Below, in pieces: positions 1 to 4,321 of a stretch of 5,694 nucleotides of DNA. The DNA is taken from NCBI GenBank assembly GCA_902493835.1, contig CABURG010000109.1, positions 1-5,694 of the forward strand, in the 5' to 3' direction. Every line of letters begins with the position of its first letter. The stretch's first letter is position 1. The stretch is from an uncultured Collinsella sp. Its GTDB lineage: Bacteria > Actinomycetota > Coriobacteriia > Coriobacteriales > Coriobacteriaceae. The position numbers were made by a program, and so were the translations under genes. The notes beneath the pieces were generated by a model, which was given only the letters and a program-made list of their open reading frames with translations, was not told where the DNA came from and did no database searches.

Positions 1-144
1 CAGGCCGCGGCTTACGTCGTTGCGCTCCGGCCCGTGTGGGATGACGTCGACGTTGGCAAGGCCGCGGCCGCCCTCGTCATAACCTCCCTCGCATTGGTTG
101 GCGGCGGTGGCTCCTCCCCAAAGGAACCCTTTTGGAAATGGCAT
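1..144 (-). CDS. GH1 6-phospho-beta-glucosidase, N-terminal fragment
   Basis: The first 48 codons of a gene that runs off the left edge on the minus strand. The peptide begins MPFPKGFLWGGATAANQ and continues with CEGGYDEGG, then GLANVDVIPHG around residues 29-39. The FLWGGA..ANQ.EG block and the following VD.IPHG block are the classic N-terminus of glycoside hydrolase family 1, closest to phospho-beta-glucosidases of the BglA/AscB type. Those cytoplasmic enzymes hydrolyse PTS-imported, phosphorylated beta-glucosides such as cellobiose-6-P or salicin-6-P. The start is set by AGGAGG four bases upstream of the ATG, and family members begin at the same place. The catalytic glutamates lie beyond the window, so activity and exact substrate cannot be judged. 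The stop of the EamA transporter is 122 bases upstream on the same strand, so co-transcription is possible, though structured RNA lies between them. Confidence 0.9.
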   Translation of the reverse strand, partial: MPFPKGFLWGGATAANQCEGGYDEGGRGLANVDVIPHGPERNDVSRGL

Positions 145-148
145 GGTG

Positions 149-154
149 CCTCCT
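149..154 (-). promoter_or_regulatory. RBS of the GH1 gene
   Basis: On the minus strand the bases read AGGAGG, then CACC, then ATG at 144. This is a full anti-Shine-Dalgarno match with tight 4-base spacing, and it decides the start of the edge-truncated GH1 gene. Confidence 0.8.
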
Positions 155-181
155 TCTCTCTGGCGCCCCCATCTCTGCGGG

Positions 182-199
182 GGACGCTTTATAACGTCC
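182..199. repeat. Small dyad around a TATAAA, upstream of GH1
   Basis: GGACG (182-186) and CGTCC (195-199) form an inverted repeat around an AT-rich centre that reads TTATAAAG on the minus strand. This is the only AT-rich patch in an otherwise very GC-rich spacer. It could be a -10 element inside an operator for the GH1 gene, but no convincing -35 lies 16-18 bases upstream. Treat it as a candidate only. Confidence 0.25.
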
Positions 200-201
200 T
201 T

Positions 202-252
202 GCGGCCTCGCGCGCCGGGCCCGTGGCCCTTTCCCTGATGCGCGCGGGCCGC
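202..252. repeat. GC-rich stem-loop between EamA and GH1 genes
   Basis: GCGGCC (202-207) pairs with GGCCGC (247-252), and GCGCGC (210-215) pairs with GCGCGC (240-245), separated only by a 2/1-base internal loop. A third small stem, GGGCC/GGCCC (217-221 with 225-229), sits inside. In the minus-strand transcript this would be a stable structure between the transporter stop and the GH1 RBS. No U-run follows it on either strand, so it is not a standard intrinsic terminator. It could be an mRNA processing or stabilising hairpin, or simply a by-product of high GC. Confidence 0.45.
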
Positions 253-266
253 CTGTGAAGGGGTGA

Positions 267-1247
267 CTAGCTGACGGCTTGTCCTGCGGCGGCGCGACGT
301 GCCTCCCGGCCTCCAAGCAGGGAGGGGACTTGTGCCAGGCACACGCCGGCGAGGATGATGGCGACGCCCAGCCACTCGACGACGCCGAGCGGCTCGCCGA
401 GGACGATCATGGCGATGAACAGGCCGGCGGGGAGTTCCGCGGCGGCCATGACAGTGGAGAGGCCCGCGGGCAGGTGCGGAGAGCCCATGCCGAAGAGCAG
501 GACCGGGCAGAGCATGCCAAAGAAGCCGGCGATGACGGCAAAGGGCAGGATGCCCTGGGCGAGGACGCCCGAGACGACGTAGTCCGGGCACACCGTGAGC
601 GACATGACCACGGAACCCGCGCATACGATGACGCCACGCTGCTCGGACGAGCAGGGGGCCTCGACCTTGCCGGAGAGGGTGACAAAGAGGGAGCAGGACA
701 CGGCCGCCCCCAGCGCGCAGAGCAGGGCCACGGGGTCGTACCCGGTGATGCCGGTCTTGTAGACGCCGCTGGCGAACACCGTTCCGAAGACGATGACCAG
801 GGCGGAGACCACTTGGAGGAGCCTCGGCGGCCGGCGCGTCATGACGGTCTGCCACACGAGCCCCAGCCACGTGAACTGGAAGAGGAGCGTGAGCGCCACC
901 GGGGCGGGCAGCACGCTCATGGCGTAGCAGTAGAGGATTGAGGTGAGGCAGGTGAGGGCTCCCAGGACCATGAGCTTAAGGGCGAGCTTCCAGCCCACGC
1001 GCTGCCAGCGGTGCCCGAGTGCGTGCCCTGCGAGCGTGGCGAGGGCGAAGAAGATGCAGCCAAACCACGCCTGGCTCGCCACCACCTGTGCCGAGGTGAA
1101 GCCCGCGGCGTAGGCGAGCTTGTAGGTCGTGGCCATCGCGCCGTAGCAGGCGCCGCCCGCAAAGACCTGGAGCGCCGCCTTGGCCTGTCCCGCGCCCGTG
1201 ACTCCTGCCCCGGCGGCCTGTTGCTTGATTGTGTTTGTTCCTGCCAT
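267..1247 (-). CDS. EamA-family (DMT superfamily) transporter
   Basis: A 326-residue integral membrane protein with about ten predicted hydrophobic helices, roughly at residues 23-42, 52-74, 86-105, 112-133, 144-160, 170-190, 205-222, 228-250, 262-283 and 288-308. That is the usual size and topology of two fused EamA repeats. The last two helices carry the typical signature: a Glu in AAAELPAG (about 271), a second Glu in LGEPLG (about 285), then EWLGVAIILAG. Family members export or import small metabolites such as amino acids or drugs; the substrate here cannot be read from sequence. The ATG at 1247 is preceded by AGGGAG; the frame stays open upstream to a TTG at 1451, but that extension runs through a terminator hairpin and is not membrane-like. 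The leader holds a probable attenuator, suggesting regulated expression. GC content is visibly higher than in the right-hand genes. Confidence 0.88.
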   Translation of the reverse strand: MAGTNTIKQQAAGAGVTGAGQAKAALQVFAGGACYGAMATTYKLAYAAGFTSAQVVASQAWFGCIFFALATLAGHALGHRWQRVGWKLALKLMVLGALTCLTSILYCYAMSVLPAPVALTLLFQFTWLGLVWQTVMTRRPPRLLQVVSALVIVFGTVFASGVYKTGITGYDPVALLCALGAAVSCSLFVTLSGKVEAPCSSEQRGVIVCAGSVVMSLTVCPDYVVSGVLAQGILPFAVIAGFFGMLCPVLLFGMGSPHLPAGLSTVMAAAELPAGLFIAMIVLGEPLGVVEWLGVAIILAGVCLAQVPSLLGGREARRAAAGQAVS

Positions 1248-1251
1248 TAGG

Positions 1252-1257
1252 CTCCCT
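1252..1257 (-). promoter_or_regulatory. RBS of the EamA transporter
   Basis: The minus strand reads GGAAGGGAGCCTA before the ATG at 1247, giving an AGGGAG core four bases upstream. It supports this start over the upstream in-frame TTG at 1451. Confidence 0.65.
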
Positions 1258-1273
1258 TCCGTCTGCTGTCTTG

Positions 1274-1296
1274 CAGATGCACGTCTCGTGCGTCTG
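1274..1296 (-). repeat. Leader hairpin near the EamA RBS
   Basis: CAGATGCACG (1274-1283), TCT, then CGTGCGTCTG (1287-1296): a 10-bp stem with one C-A mismatch when read as the minus-strand RNA (one G-U pair if read as plus). It lies 17 bases before the AGGGAG ribosome binding site, where folding could affect translation of the transporter. Just upstream in the RNA, CCGACTGC (1313-1306) is the exact complement of GCAGTCGG in the loop and 3' arm of the terminator at 1371-1400. Confidence 0.4.
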
Positions 1297-1364
1297 TTCC
1301 CTGCAGTCGGAAGGTGGGCTCGTGCGGTCTTCTGGCGGTGCATGTGGTACCTGCTGCCAAGACG

Positions 1365-1400
1365 AAAAAAGCCACGCAACCGACTGCTCGGTTGCGTGGC
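1365..1400 (-). terminator. Intrinsic terminator / attenuator in the EamA leader
   Basis: A perfect 13-bp stem: GCCACGCAACCGA (1371-1383), CTGC loop, TCGGTTGCGTGGC (1388-1400). In the minus-strand RNA the hairpin is followed by six U residues (1370-1365), a textbook intrinsic terminator. Read on the plus strand it is followed by A residues, so it acts in one direction only. No minus-strand gene lies between it and the DJ-1 gene, so there is no upstream gene to terminate. It must end either a short leader RNA of the transporter (attenuation) or a small independent RNA of roughly 75-80 nt. Confidence 0.85.
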
Positions 1401-1444
1401 AAAAAGGTGGCTAGCGCCCAGAAAAGTCCACGCGTTTTTAGACT
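1365..1444 (-). ncRNA. Predicted ~80-nt leader RNA or small RNA
   Basis: Bounded by the promoter candidate at 1450-1479 and the terminator at 1365-1400. The 5' part contains GCGTGG (1433-1428), identical to bases in the terminator's 3' arm. It can therefore pair with CCACGC in the terminator's 5' arm (1399-1394) and act as an antiterminator. A small TGGGC/GCCA hairpin lies between. I do not recognise a known riboswitch class, T-box or leader peptide; there is no ATG before the terminator. The structure is seen in the sequence, the regulatory role is inferred. Confidence 0.45.
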
Positions 1445-1449
1445 GGGAC

Positions 1450-1479
1450 AAAATACTACAACAGGTGAGATTCCGTCAA
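1450..1479 (-). promoter_or_regulatory. Candidate promoter for the EamA leader
   Basis: On the minus strand TTGACG (1479-1474) resembles the -35 consensus at five of six positions. It is followed after 18 bases by TATTTT (1455-1450), or after 15 bases by TAGTAT (1458-1453). Transcription would start near 1443, about 45 bases before the terminator stem. Confidence 0.45.
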
Positions 1480-1508
1480 GAAAAACCGAGGAAAAAGTGA
1501 GCCTCTGC

Positions 1509-1543
1509 CCGCCGTACCTGTGGCGGTCGTTCCCCGAACGGGG
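1509..1543. repeat. Two GC-rich mini-hairpins
   Basis: CCGCC (1509-1513) pairs with GGCGG (1522-1526) across an 8-base loop. CCCCG (1532-1536) pairs with CGGGG (1539-1543) across AA, or as a 4-bp stem with a GAAC tetraloop. Neither is followed by a T-run. Their role is unknown; they sit between the minus-strand promoter candidate and the palindromic elements. Confidence 0.3.
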
Positions 1544-1567
1544 CGGTGCTGTTGGGGACTATCTCGC

Positions 1568-1610
1568 TCTGTAACAGTAAGACCCGGTTTTGGTCCGTAG
1601 ATGTTACAGA
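1568..1610 (+). repeat. 43-bp palindrome-ended element, copy 1
   Basis: TCTGTAACA (1568-1576) and TGTTACAGA (1602-1610) are perfect 9-bp inverted ends around a 25-base core containing AGACCC, TTTTG and CC.TAGA-like blocks. The core could form a small GACC/GGTC inner stem. Copy 2 has the same ends and the same core length, but its core matches this one better after reverse-complementing. Extragenic position, fixed length and asymmetric core suggest a REP/MITE-like short interspersed element. A paired regulator-binding site is the alternative. Confidence 0.65.
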
Positions 1611-1648
1611 TTTAGACGTTTTGTCGGGGCAGTTTCCGTTTGTCTTGA

Positions 1649-1691
1649 TCTGTAACAGTTAGGGGTCAAAAGTGGGTCTAGATGTTACAGA
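1649..1691 (-). repeat. 43-bp palindrome-ended element, copy 2 (inverted)
   Basis: TCTGTAACA (1649-1657) and TGTTACAGA (1683-1691) flank a 25-base core whose reverse complement shares AGACCC, a TTTTG block and CC.TA with the core of copy 1 at the same offsets. The similarity extends a few bases past the ends: ATCTC stands outside the left end of copy 1, and GAGAT outside the right end of copy 2. This confirms opposite orientation. The two copies are separated by 38 bases. Confidence 0.65.
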
Positions 1692-1761
1692 TTGAGATTG
1701 TTGAGGATGGGTGAGGGTAGCTAATTCGGACGGGGCTATTTTAAACATTGGGAAATCGAGC

Positions 1762-1790
1762 GTGGCAAGCGGAGGTCTTCGGGGTATAAG
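1762..1790 (+). promoter_or_regulatory. Candidate promoter for DJ-1/maf
   Basis: GTGGCA (1762-1767, four of six -35 consensus bases), a 17-base spacer, then TATAAG (1785-1790, five of six -10 bases). A start near 1797 would give a short 30-base leader carrying AAAGGA. It lies downstream of both palindromic elements, so these are probably upstream of the transcript. Confidence 0.4.
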
Positions 1791-1814
1791 ACGGCTAATT
1801 GTATGCCGCCTATG

Positions 1815-1820
1815 AAAGGA
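1815..1820 (+). promoter_or_regulatory. RBS of the DJ-1 gene
   Basis: AAAGGA lies six bases before the ATG at 1827. It selects this start over the in-frame ATG at 1803, which has no purine-rich site in front of it and would add eight residues before the first beta strand. Confidence 0.65.
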
Positions 1821-1826
1821 ACCCTC

Positions 1827-2369
1827 ATGCCCAGCGTTGCCGTTCTCGCCGCCGATGGCTTTGAAACTATTGAATGCTTGACCATGGTCGATGTCATGCG
1901 TCGCGGCGGCGTGCGTGCCACGCTCGTCTCGATCATGCCCACGCGCGAGGTCGTAAGCTCGCTGCAGATCCCCGTGACCTGCGATGCGCTCTTTGATGAG
2001 ATCAACTTTGACGAGTACGACTGCGTCGTGCTGCCCGGCGGCCTGCCCGGTGCCACCAACCTGCGCGCAGATCAGCGCGTCTGCGACGTGGTCTGCGAGT
2101 TCGCCGCAACCAAGCACGTCGCCGCCATCTGCGCCGCCCCGTTTATCCTGGGCGAGCTCGACCTGCTCGAGGGGCGCCATGCCACGTGCTTCCCTGGCTT
2201 TGAGAAAAGCTTCCCCGAAGGCGCCTATACCGGCGAGAAGGTCACGCAAGACGGCAACATCATCACTGCCAGCGGCATGGCACAGTCCCTCCCCTTTGCA
2301 TTGGAGCTGCTGCGCACGCTCGCCGGCGACAAGGCCGTCGAGAAGGTCGCCGAGGGCATCCAACTATGA
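1827..2369 (+). CDS. DJ-1/PfpI family protein (YajL/ThiJ-like)
   Basis: A 180-residue cytoplasmic protein, full length for the DJ-1/PfpI superfamily. It starts MPSVAVLAADGFE, the usual first strand. Conserved features are Glu16 (aligned by eye with DJ-1 Glu18), VDVMRRGG (21-28), DCVVLPGGLPGA (65-76) and the nucleophile elbow AAICAAP with Cys102, matching DJ-1 Cys106. ITASG (146-150) follows near the C-terminal strands. Relatives are redox-sensing chaperones; glyoxalase or deglycase activity is reported but disputed. The reactive Cys and its Glu partner are both present, so the fold should be active. The stop codon overlaps the maf start as ATGA, which implies translational coupling. A promoter candidate and an AAAGGA site lie just upstream. 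Family assignment is very secure; the biochemical role is not. Confidence 0.93.
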   Translation: MPSVAVLAADGFETIECLTMVDVMRRGGVRATLVSIMPTREVVSSLQIPVTCDALFDEINFDEYDCVVLPGGLPGATNLRADQRVCDVVCEFAATKHVAAICAAPFILGELDLLEGRHATCFPGFEKSFPEGAYTGEKVTQDGNIITASGMAQSLPFALELLRTLAGDKAVEKVAEGIQL

Positions 2370-2947
2370 TTTTGGCTTCGCAATCGCCGCGCCGCATAGA
2401 GCTGATGCGCGAGGCAGGCTACAACATTCGCGTGATTCCCGCGGATATCGACGAAACGCCCTTTGATGGCGAGGCCCCGCTCACGCTTGTCGAGCGCTTG
2501 GCACGCGCCAAGGCGGCTGCCGTTGCTGCCGAGTATGCCGAGCCCAATGAGCTGACGGTCGCGGCCGACACCATCGTCACCTTTGACGGCAAGATTCTGG
2601 GCAAGCCGGCAACCGAGGACGAAGCGCGCACTATGCTCCGTGAGCTTTCGGGCCGCACGCACCAGGTCGCAACCGGCGTCTGCATCGTTAAGGCAGGCGA
2701 TACGGCCGCCCCGCATGCCGCCGAAAGCCTGTCCTTTGTCGATGTGACCGACGTGACGTTCTACGAGCTCACCGACGAGCAGATCGAGCACTACGTCGCC
2801 TCGGGTGAGCCCATGGACAAGGCCGGCGCCTACGGCATTCAGGGCACAGGAGGACGCATGCTCGTGCACGATATTTCGGGCGACTTCTATAACGTGGTGG
2901 GCCTACCCATCGCCCGCGTCGCGCGCGCGATTCAAAAACTCTCGTAA
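2366..2947 (+). CDS. maf: Maf family nucleotide pyrophosphatase
   Basis: A 193-residue protein of normal Maf length. It begins MILASQSPRR, the substrate-binding SxSPRR loop. It then shows AADTIV with the likely catalytic Asp68, GKP with Lys80, LSGRTHQVATGV (94-105), the EPMDKAGAYGIQG block (148-160) and GDFYNVVGLP (172-181). The DKAGAYGIQG and Q-containing pattern fit the YhdE/Maf branch, which hydrolyses dTTP, UTP and modified pyrimidine nucleotides to monophosphates and pyrophosphate. Such enzymes clean the nucleotide pool and have been linked to septum arrest. The ATG lies inside the end of the DJ-1 gene (4-base overlap) with only a weak GAGGG upstream, so expression probably depends on coupling to DJ-1 translation. 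A terminator-like hairpin follows the stop. Confidence 0.95.
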   Translation: MILASQSPRRIELMREAGYNIRVIPADIDETPFDGEAPLTLVERLARAKAAAVAAEYAEPNELTVAADTIVTFDGKILGKPATEDEARTMLRELSGRTHQVATGVCIVKAGDTAAPHAAESLSFVDVTDVTFYELTDEQIEHYVASGEPMDKAGAYGIQGTGGRMLVHDISGDFYNVVGLPIARVARAIQKLS

Positions 2948-2955
2948 TTGCATCT

Positions 2956-2987
2956 GGCGCTGGGTATCCCCCGGCGCCTACAATTTT
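2956..2987 (+). terminator. Probable terminator after maf
   Basis: GGCGCTGGG (2956-2964) pairs with CCCGGCGCC (2970-2978) through nine pairs including one T-G, with a five-base TATCC loop. It is followed by TACAATTTT. The stem is strong but the T-run is interrupted, so termination may be partial and some read-through into the peptidase gene is possible. Confidence 0.5.
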
Positions 2988-3037
2988 GGCGTACCGTACG
3001 GATCCCGACCGGGCACAAGGCGCGGCGGAAAACCGAT

Positions 3038-3042
3038 AGGAG
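3038..3042 (+). promoter_or_regulatory. RBS of the P1 peptidase
   Basis: AGGAG followed by six bases (TTAAAC) and ATG at 3049: near-ideal spacing. No clear -35/-10 pair was found between the maf terminator and this site. TACAAT at 2979-2984 is a possible -10 but has no -35 at the right distance. Confidence 0.8.
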
Positions 3043-3048
3043 TTAAAC

Positions 3049-4050
3049 ATGGATACACTGCTCGAGGCCATTGACGTCTGCGATGTCGATGGCTTTTGCT
3101 ATGGCAACTATACGGACGAGGAGGCCGGCACCGGTTGCACCGTAATCGTGGCACCCGAGGGCGCCACCGGCGGCGTTGACGTTCGCGGCGGTGCTCCAGC
3201 ATCGCGCGAAACCGACCTGCTGCGACCCGAGAACACCGTCGACAAGGTCCACGCCGTCTGCCTTTCGGGTGGATCGGCCTTTGGCCTCGAGGCTGCAAGC
3301 GGCGTCGCTCGCGAGCTTGAGAGCCGCGGCATCGGCCTTCCCGTCGGCCCCACGCAGGTGCCTATCGTGTGCTCCAGCTGTATCTTCGACCTCGCCTTTG
3401 GTAACCCCACCGTGCGCCCCGACATTGAGGCCGGCATCGCCGCCGTGCGCGAAGCACTCGACCACACCCCCACCAAGCTCGAACAGGGCAACGTAGGCGC
3501 CGGCACGGGCGCTACCGTGGGTAAGCTCATGGGGCCTGCCACCTGCATGAAGGCCGGCCTTGGAGCTGCCGCCGTGGCACTCGGCCCCATCAAGGTGGGC
3601 GCCGTGGTCTCGGTCAACGCCTGCGGCAACGTTGTCGACCCCTTCACCGGCGAGTGGGTCGCCGGCATGCGCGCCGCAGCCGATAGCGACCAGATCGTCG
3701 ACATGGAACTCGCAGCCTTTGCCGCCGCCGGATCCATGCAGATGCCGCTCGACCGCACCAACACCACCATCAGCTGCATCGTCACCAACGTGGAACTCAC
3801 TAAGGCACAAGCCACCAAGGTCTCCCAGATGGCCGCAGACGCCTACGCACACGCCATCCGCCCCACACACACCACCAACGACGGCGACACCATCTACACC
3901 CTCGCCAGCGGCAAACTGGGCGCCCAGGCAAGCGCCGCCGTTCCCCTAGACCTGCTGGGCATGCTCGCCGTAAGGGCCCTGGAAACCGCCATCGTAAACG
4001 GAGCCAAAACCGCCAAAACCTCCCACGGAATCCCAGGTGCTGCGAAGTAA
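3049..4050 (+). CDS. P1 family peptidase (DmpA/NylC-like, self-cleaving)
   Basis: A 333-residue protein of the DmpA/NylC fold, the N-terminal-nucleophile hydrolases of MEROPS family P1. These are made as inactive precursors that cut themselves once; relatives act as aminopeptidases, beta-peptidases or nylon-oligomer hydrolases. The expected pieces are present in order: CLSGGSAFGLEAA (71-83), GTGATVGK (152-159), SVNACGNVVDPFTG (188-201), the cleavage site RTNTTISCIVTN (236-247) and THTTNDGDTIYTLASG (273-288). By comparison with NylC, cleavage should fall between Asn238 and Thr239, with Thr239 as nucleophile. Lys159, Asn190, Asp278 and Asp280 fall at matching offsets from the known active-site residues. 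No signal peptide is seen, so it is probably cytoplasmic. It has its own RBS and follows the maf terminator. The natural substrate is unknown. Confidence 0.93.
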   Translation: MDTLLEAIDVCDVDGFCYGNYTDEEAGTGCTVIVAPEGATGGVDVRGGAPASRETDLLRPENTVDKVHAVCLSGGSAFGLEAASGVARELESRGIGLPVGPTQVPIVCSSCIFDLAFGNPTVRPDIEAGIAAVREALDHTPTKLEQGNVGAGTGATVGKLMGPATCMKAGLGAAAVALGPIKVGAVVSVNACGNVVDPFTGEWVAGMRAAADSDQIVDMELAAFAAAGSMQMPLDRTNTTISCIVTNVELTKAQATKVSQMAADAYAHAIRPTHTTNDGDTIYTLASGKLGAQASAAVPLDLLGMLAVRALETAIVNGAKTAKTSHGIPGAAK

Positions 4051-4076
4051 TCTCACTCGACCGACTACCAACTAAT

Positions 4077-4133
4077 ATTTTTTCAGCCCAGGCCCCTGTG
4101 TACCGCGCGTCGAAGATCTTCAAATTCAAATAA
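4077..4133 (+). pseudogene. Possible remnant of a glycosyltransferase 3' end
   Basis: On the plus strand one frame reads IFSAQAPVYRASKIFKFK and then TAA. The minus-strand glycosyltransferase next door ends LYRLASKIFKFN and then a stop. The shared tail (YR.ASKIFKF) is encoded by 17 identical bases (4113-4129 against 4305-4321, inverted), in the same reading frame and stopping at the same place. The simplest reading is that this is the tail of a lost or displaced paralogous glycosyltransferase gene, with everything upstream replaced by the peptidase gene. Alternatives are a duplicated 3'-end segment or chance. The match is short, so confidence is moderate. Confidence 0.45.
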
Positions 4134-4321
4134 CCTGACAATCGATTCTTATAGCAGAGGCCCCTTGGCCTTTAGTTTGATACAAGTTCCGCACGAGCCG
4201 GAAAGCACTTAATGTGCTTTCCGTGCGAGCAGGACTGTTCGCAGTAGCAAACTAAAGGCCAAGGGGCCCAGTCAACCTATCAGCAGCGATTACTCAGCAG
4301 CTAGTTGAATTTGAAGATCTT
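4113..4321. repeat. 17-bp outer inverted repeat
   Basis: AAGATCTTCAAATTCAA (4113-4129) and its exact reverse complement (4305-4321). The right copy lies in the last codons of the glycosyltransferase gene, the left copy in the proposed remnant. The pair encloses the 110-base palindrome, giving nested inverted repeats. Confidence 0.75.
4159..4268. repeat. 110-base palindrome with 21-bp outer stem
   Basis: The left arm (4159-4179, starting GGCCCCTTGGCC and ending TTTAGTTTG) and right arm (4248-4268) are perfect 21-bp reverse complements. Inside, CGGAAAGCAC (4199-4208) and GTGCTTTCCG (4214-4223) form a perfect 10-bp stem around TTAAT. The 19- and 24-base linkers also pair in part (CGCA with TGCG, GTTC with GGAC), so the whole block can fold as one long hairpin. 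No T-run follows on either strand, unlike a standard intrinsic terminator. It could still act as a bidirectional stop or RNA-stabilising hairpin between the convergent genes. The other possibility is a MITE-like element; clear target-site duplications were not found. Confidence 0.85.

Larger units (their letters stand above)
1248..1826. other. Divergent intergenic region, 579 bases, no gene
   Basis: No open frame here looks like a protein. From right to left it contains: a plus-strand promoter for DJ-1 near 1762-1790; two 43-bp palindrome-ended elements in opposite orientation (1568-1610 and 1649-1691); two GC-rich mini-hairpins (1509-1526 and 1532-1543); a minus-strand promoter candidate (1450-1479); a strong minus-strand intrinsic terminator (1365-1400); and a second leader hairpin (1274-1296) close to the transporter RBS. 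The stretch 1400-1800 is clearly richer in A+T than the flanking genes. Confidence 0.8.
4051..4300. other. Convergent intergenic region with nested inverted repeats
   Basis: This 250-base gap separates the 3' ends of the plus-strand peptidase and the minus-strand glycosyltransferase. It holds a T6 run at 4078-4083 without a stem before it, a short plus-strand copy of the glycosyltransferase 3' end (4077-4133), and a 110-base palindrome (4159-4268). No open frame of normal gene character is present. Confidence 0.8.

Noticed and set aside
34..258. Plus-strand open frame of 74 codons at the left edge
   Set aside because: It lies opposite the GH1 start and its RBS, has no family features, and no ribosome binding site.
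279..941. Plus-strand open frame of 220 codons opposite the EamA gene
   Set aside because: Its protein is a low-complexity run rich in Asp, Glu, His, Gly and Arg. It is antisense to a clear membrane protein, with no RBS; typical of high-GC shadow frames.
1248..1451. N-terminal extension of the EamA protein to a TTG at 1451
   Set aside because: It would translate through the terminator hairpin, its sequence is basic and not membrane-like, and the ATG at 1247 has its own RBS and gives the normal family length.
1568..1691. Two-unit CRISPR array
   Set aside because: The two units are inverted relative to each other, differ in their cores, and no third repeat or Cas gene is present.
2225..2869. 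Minus-strand open frame of 214 codons opposite maf and DJ-1
   Set aside because: Spans the junction of two well-supported plus-strand genes and has no family resemblance.
3043..3870. Minus-strand open frame of 275 codons opposite the P1 peptidase
   Set aside because: Rich in Gly, His and Asp with no recognisable motif, and fully antisense to a gene with all its active-site residues in place.
4078..4083. T6 run after the peptidase gene as an intrinsic terminator
   Set aside because: No stable stem could be found directly upstream of the T-run on the plus strand.
4159..4268. Insertion sequence
   Set aside because: Only 110 bases with no transposase frame, and the flanks (CAGA left, CAGT right) do not make a convincing target-site duplication. 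Kept as a palindrome, possibly MITE-like.
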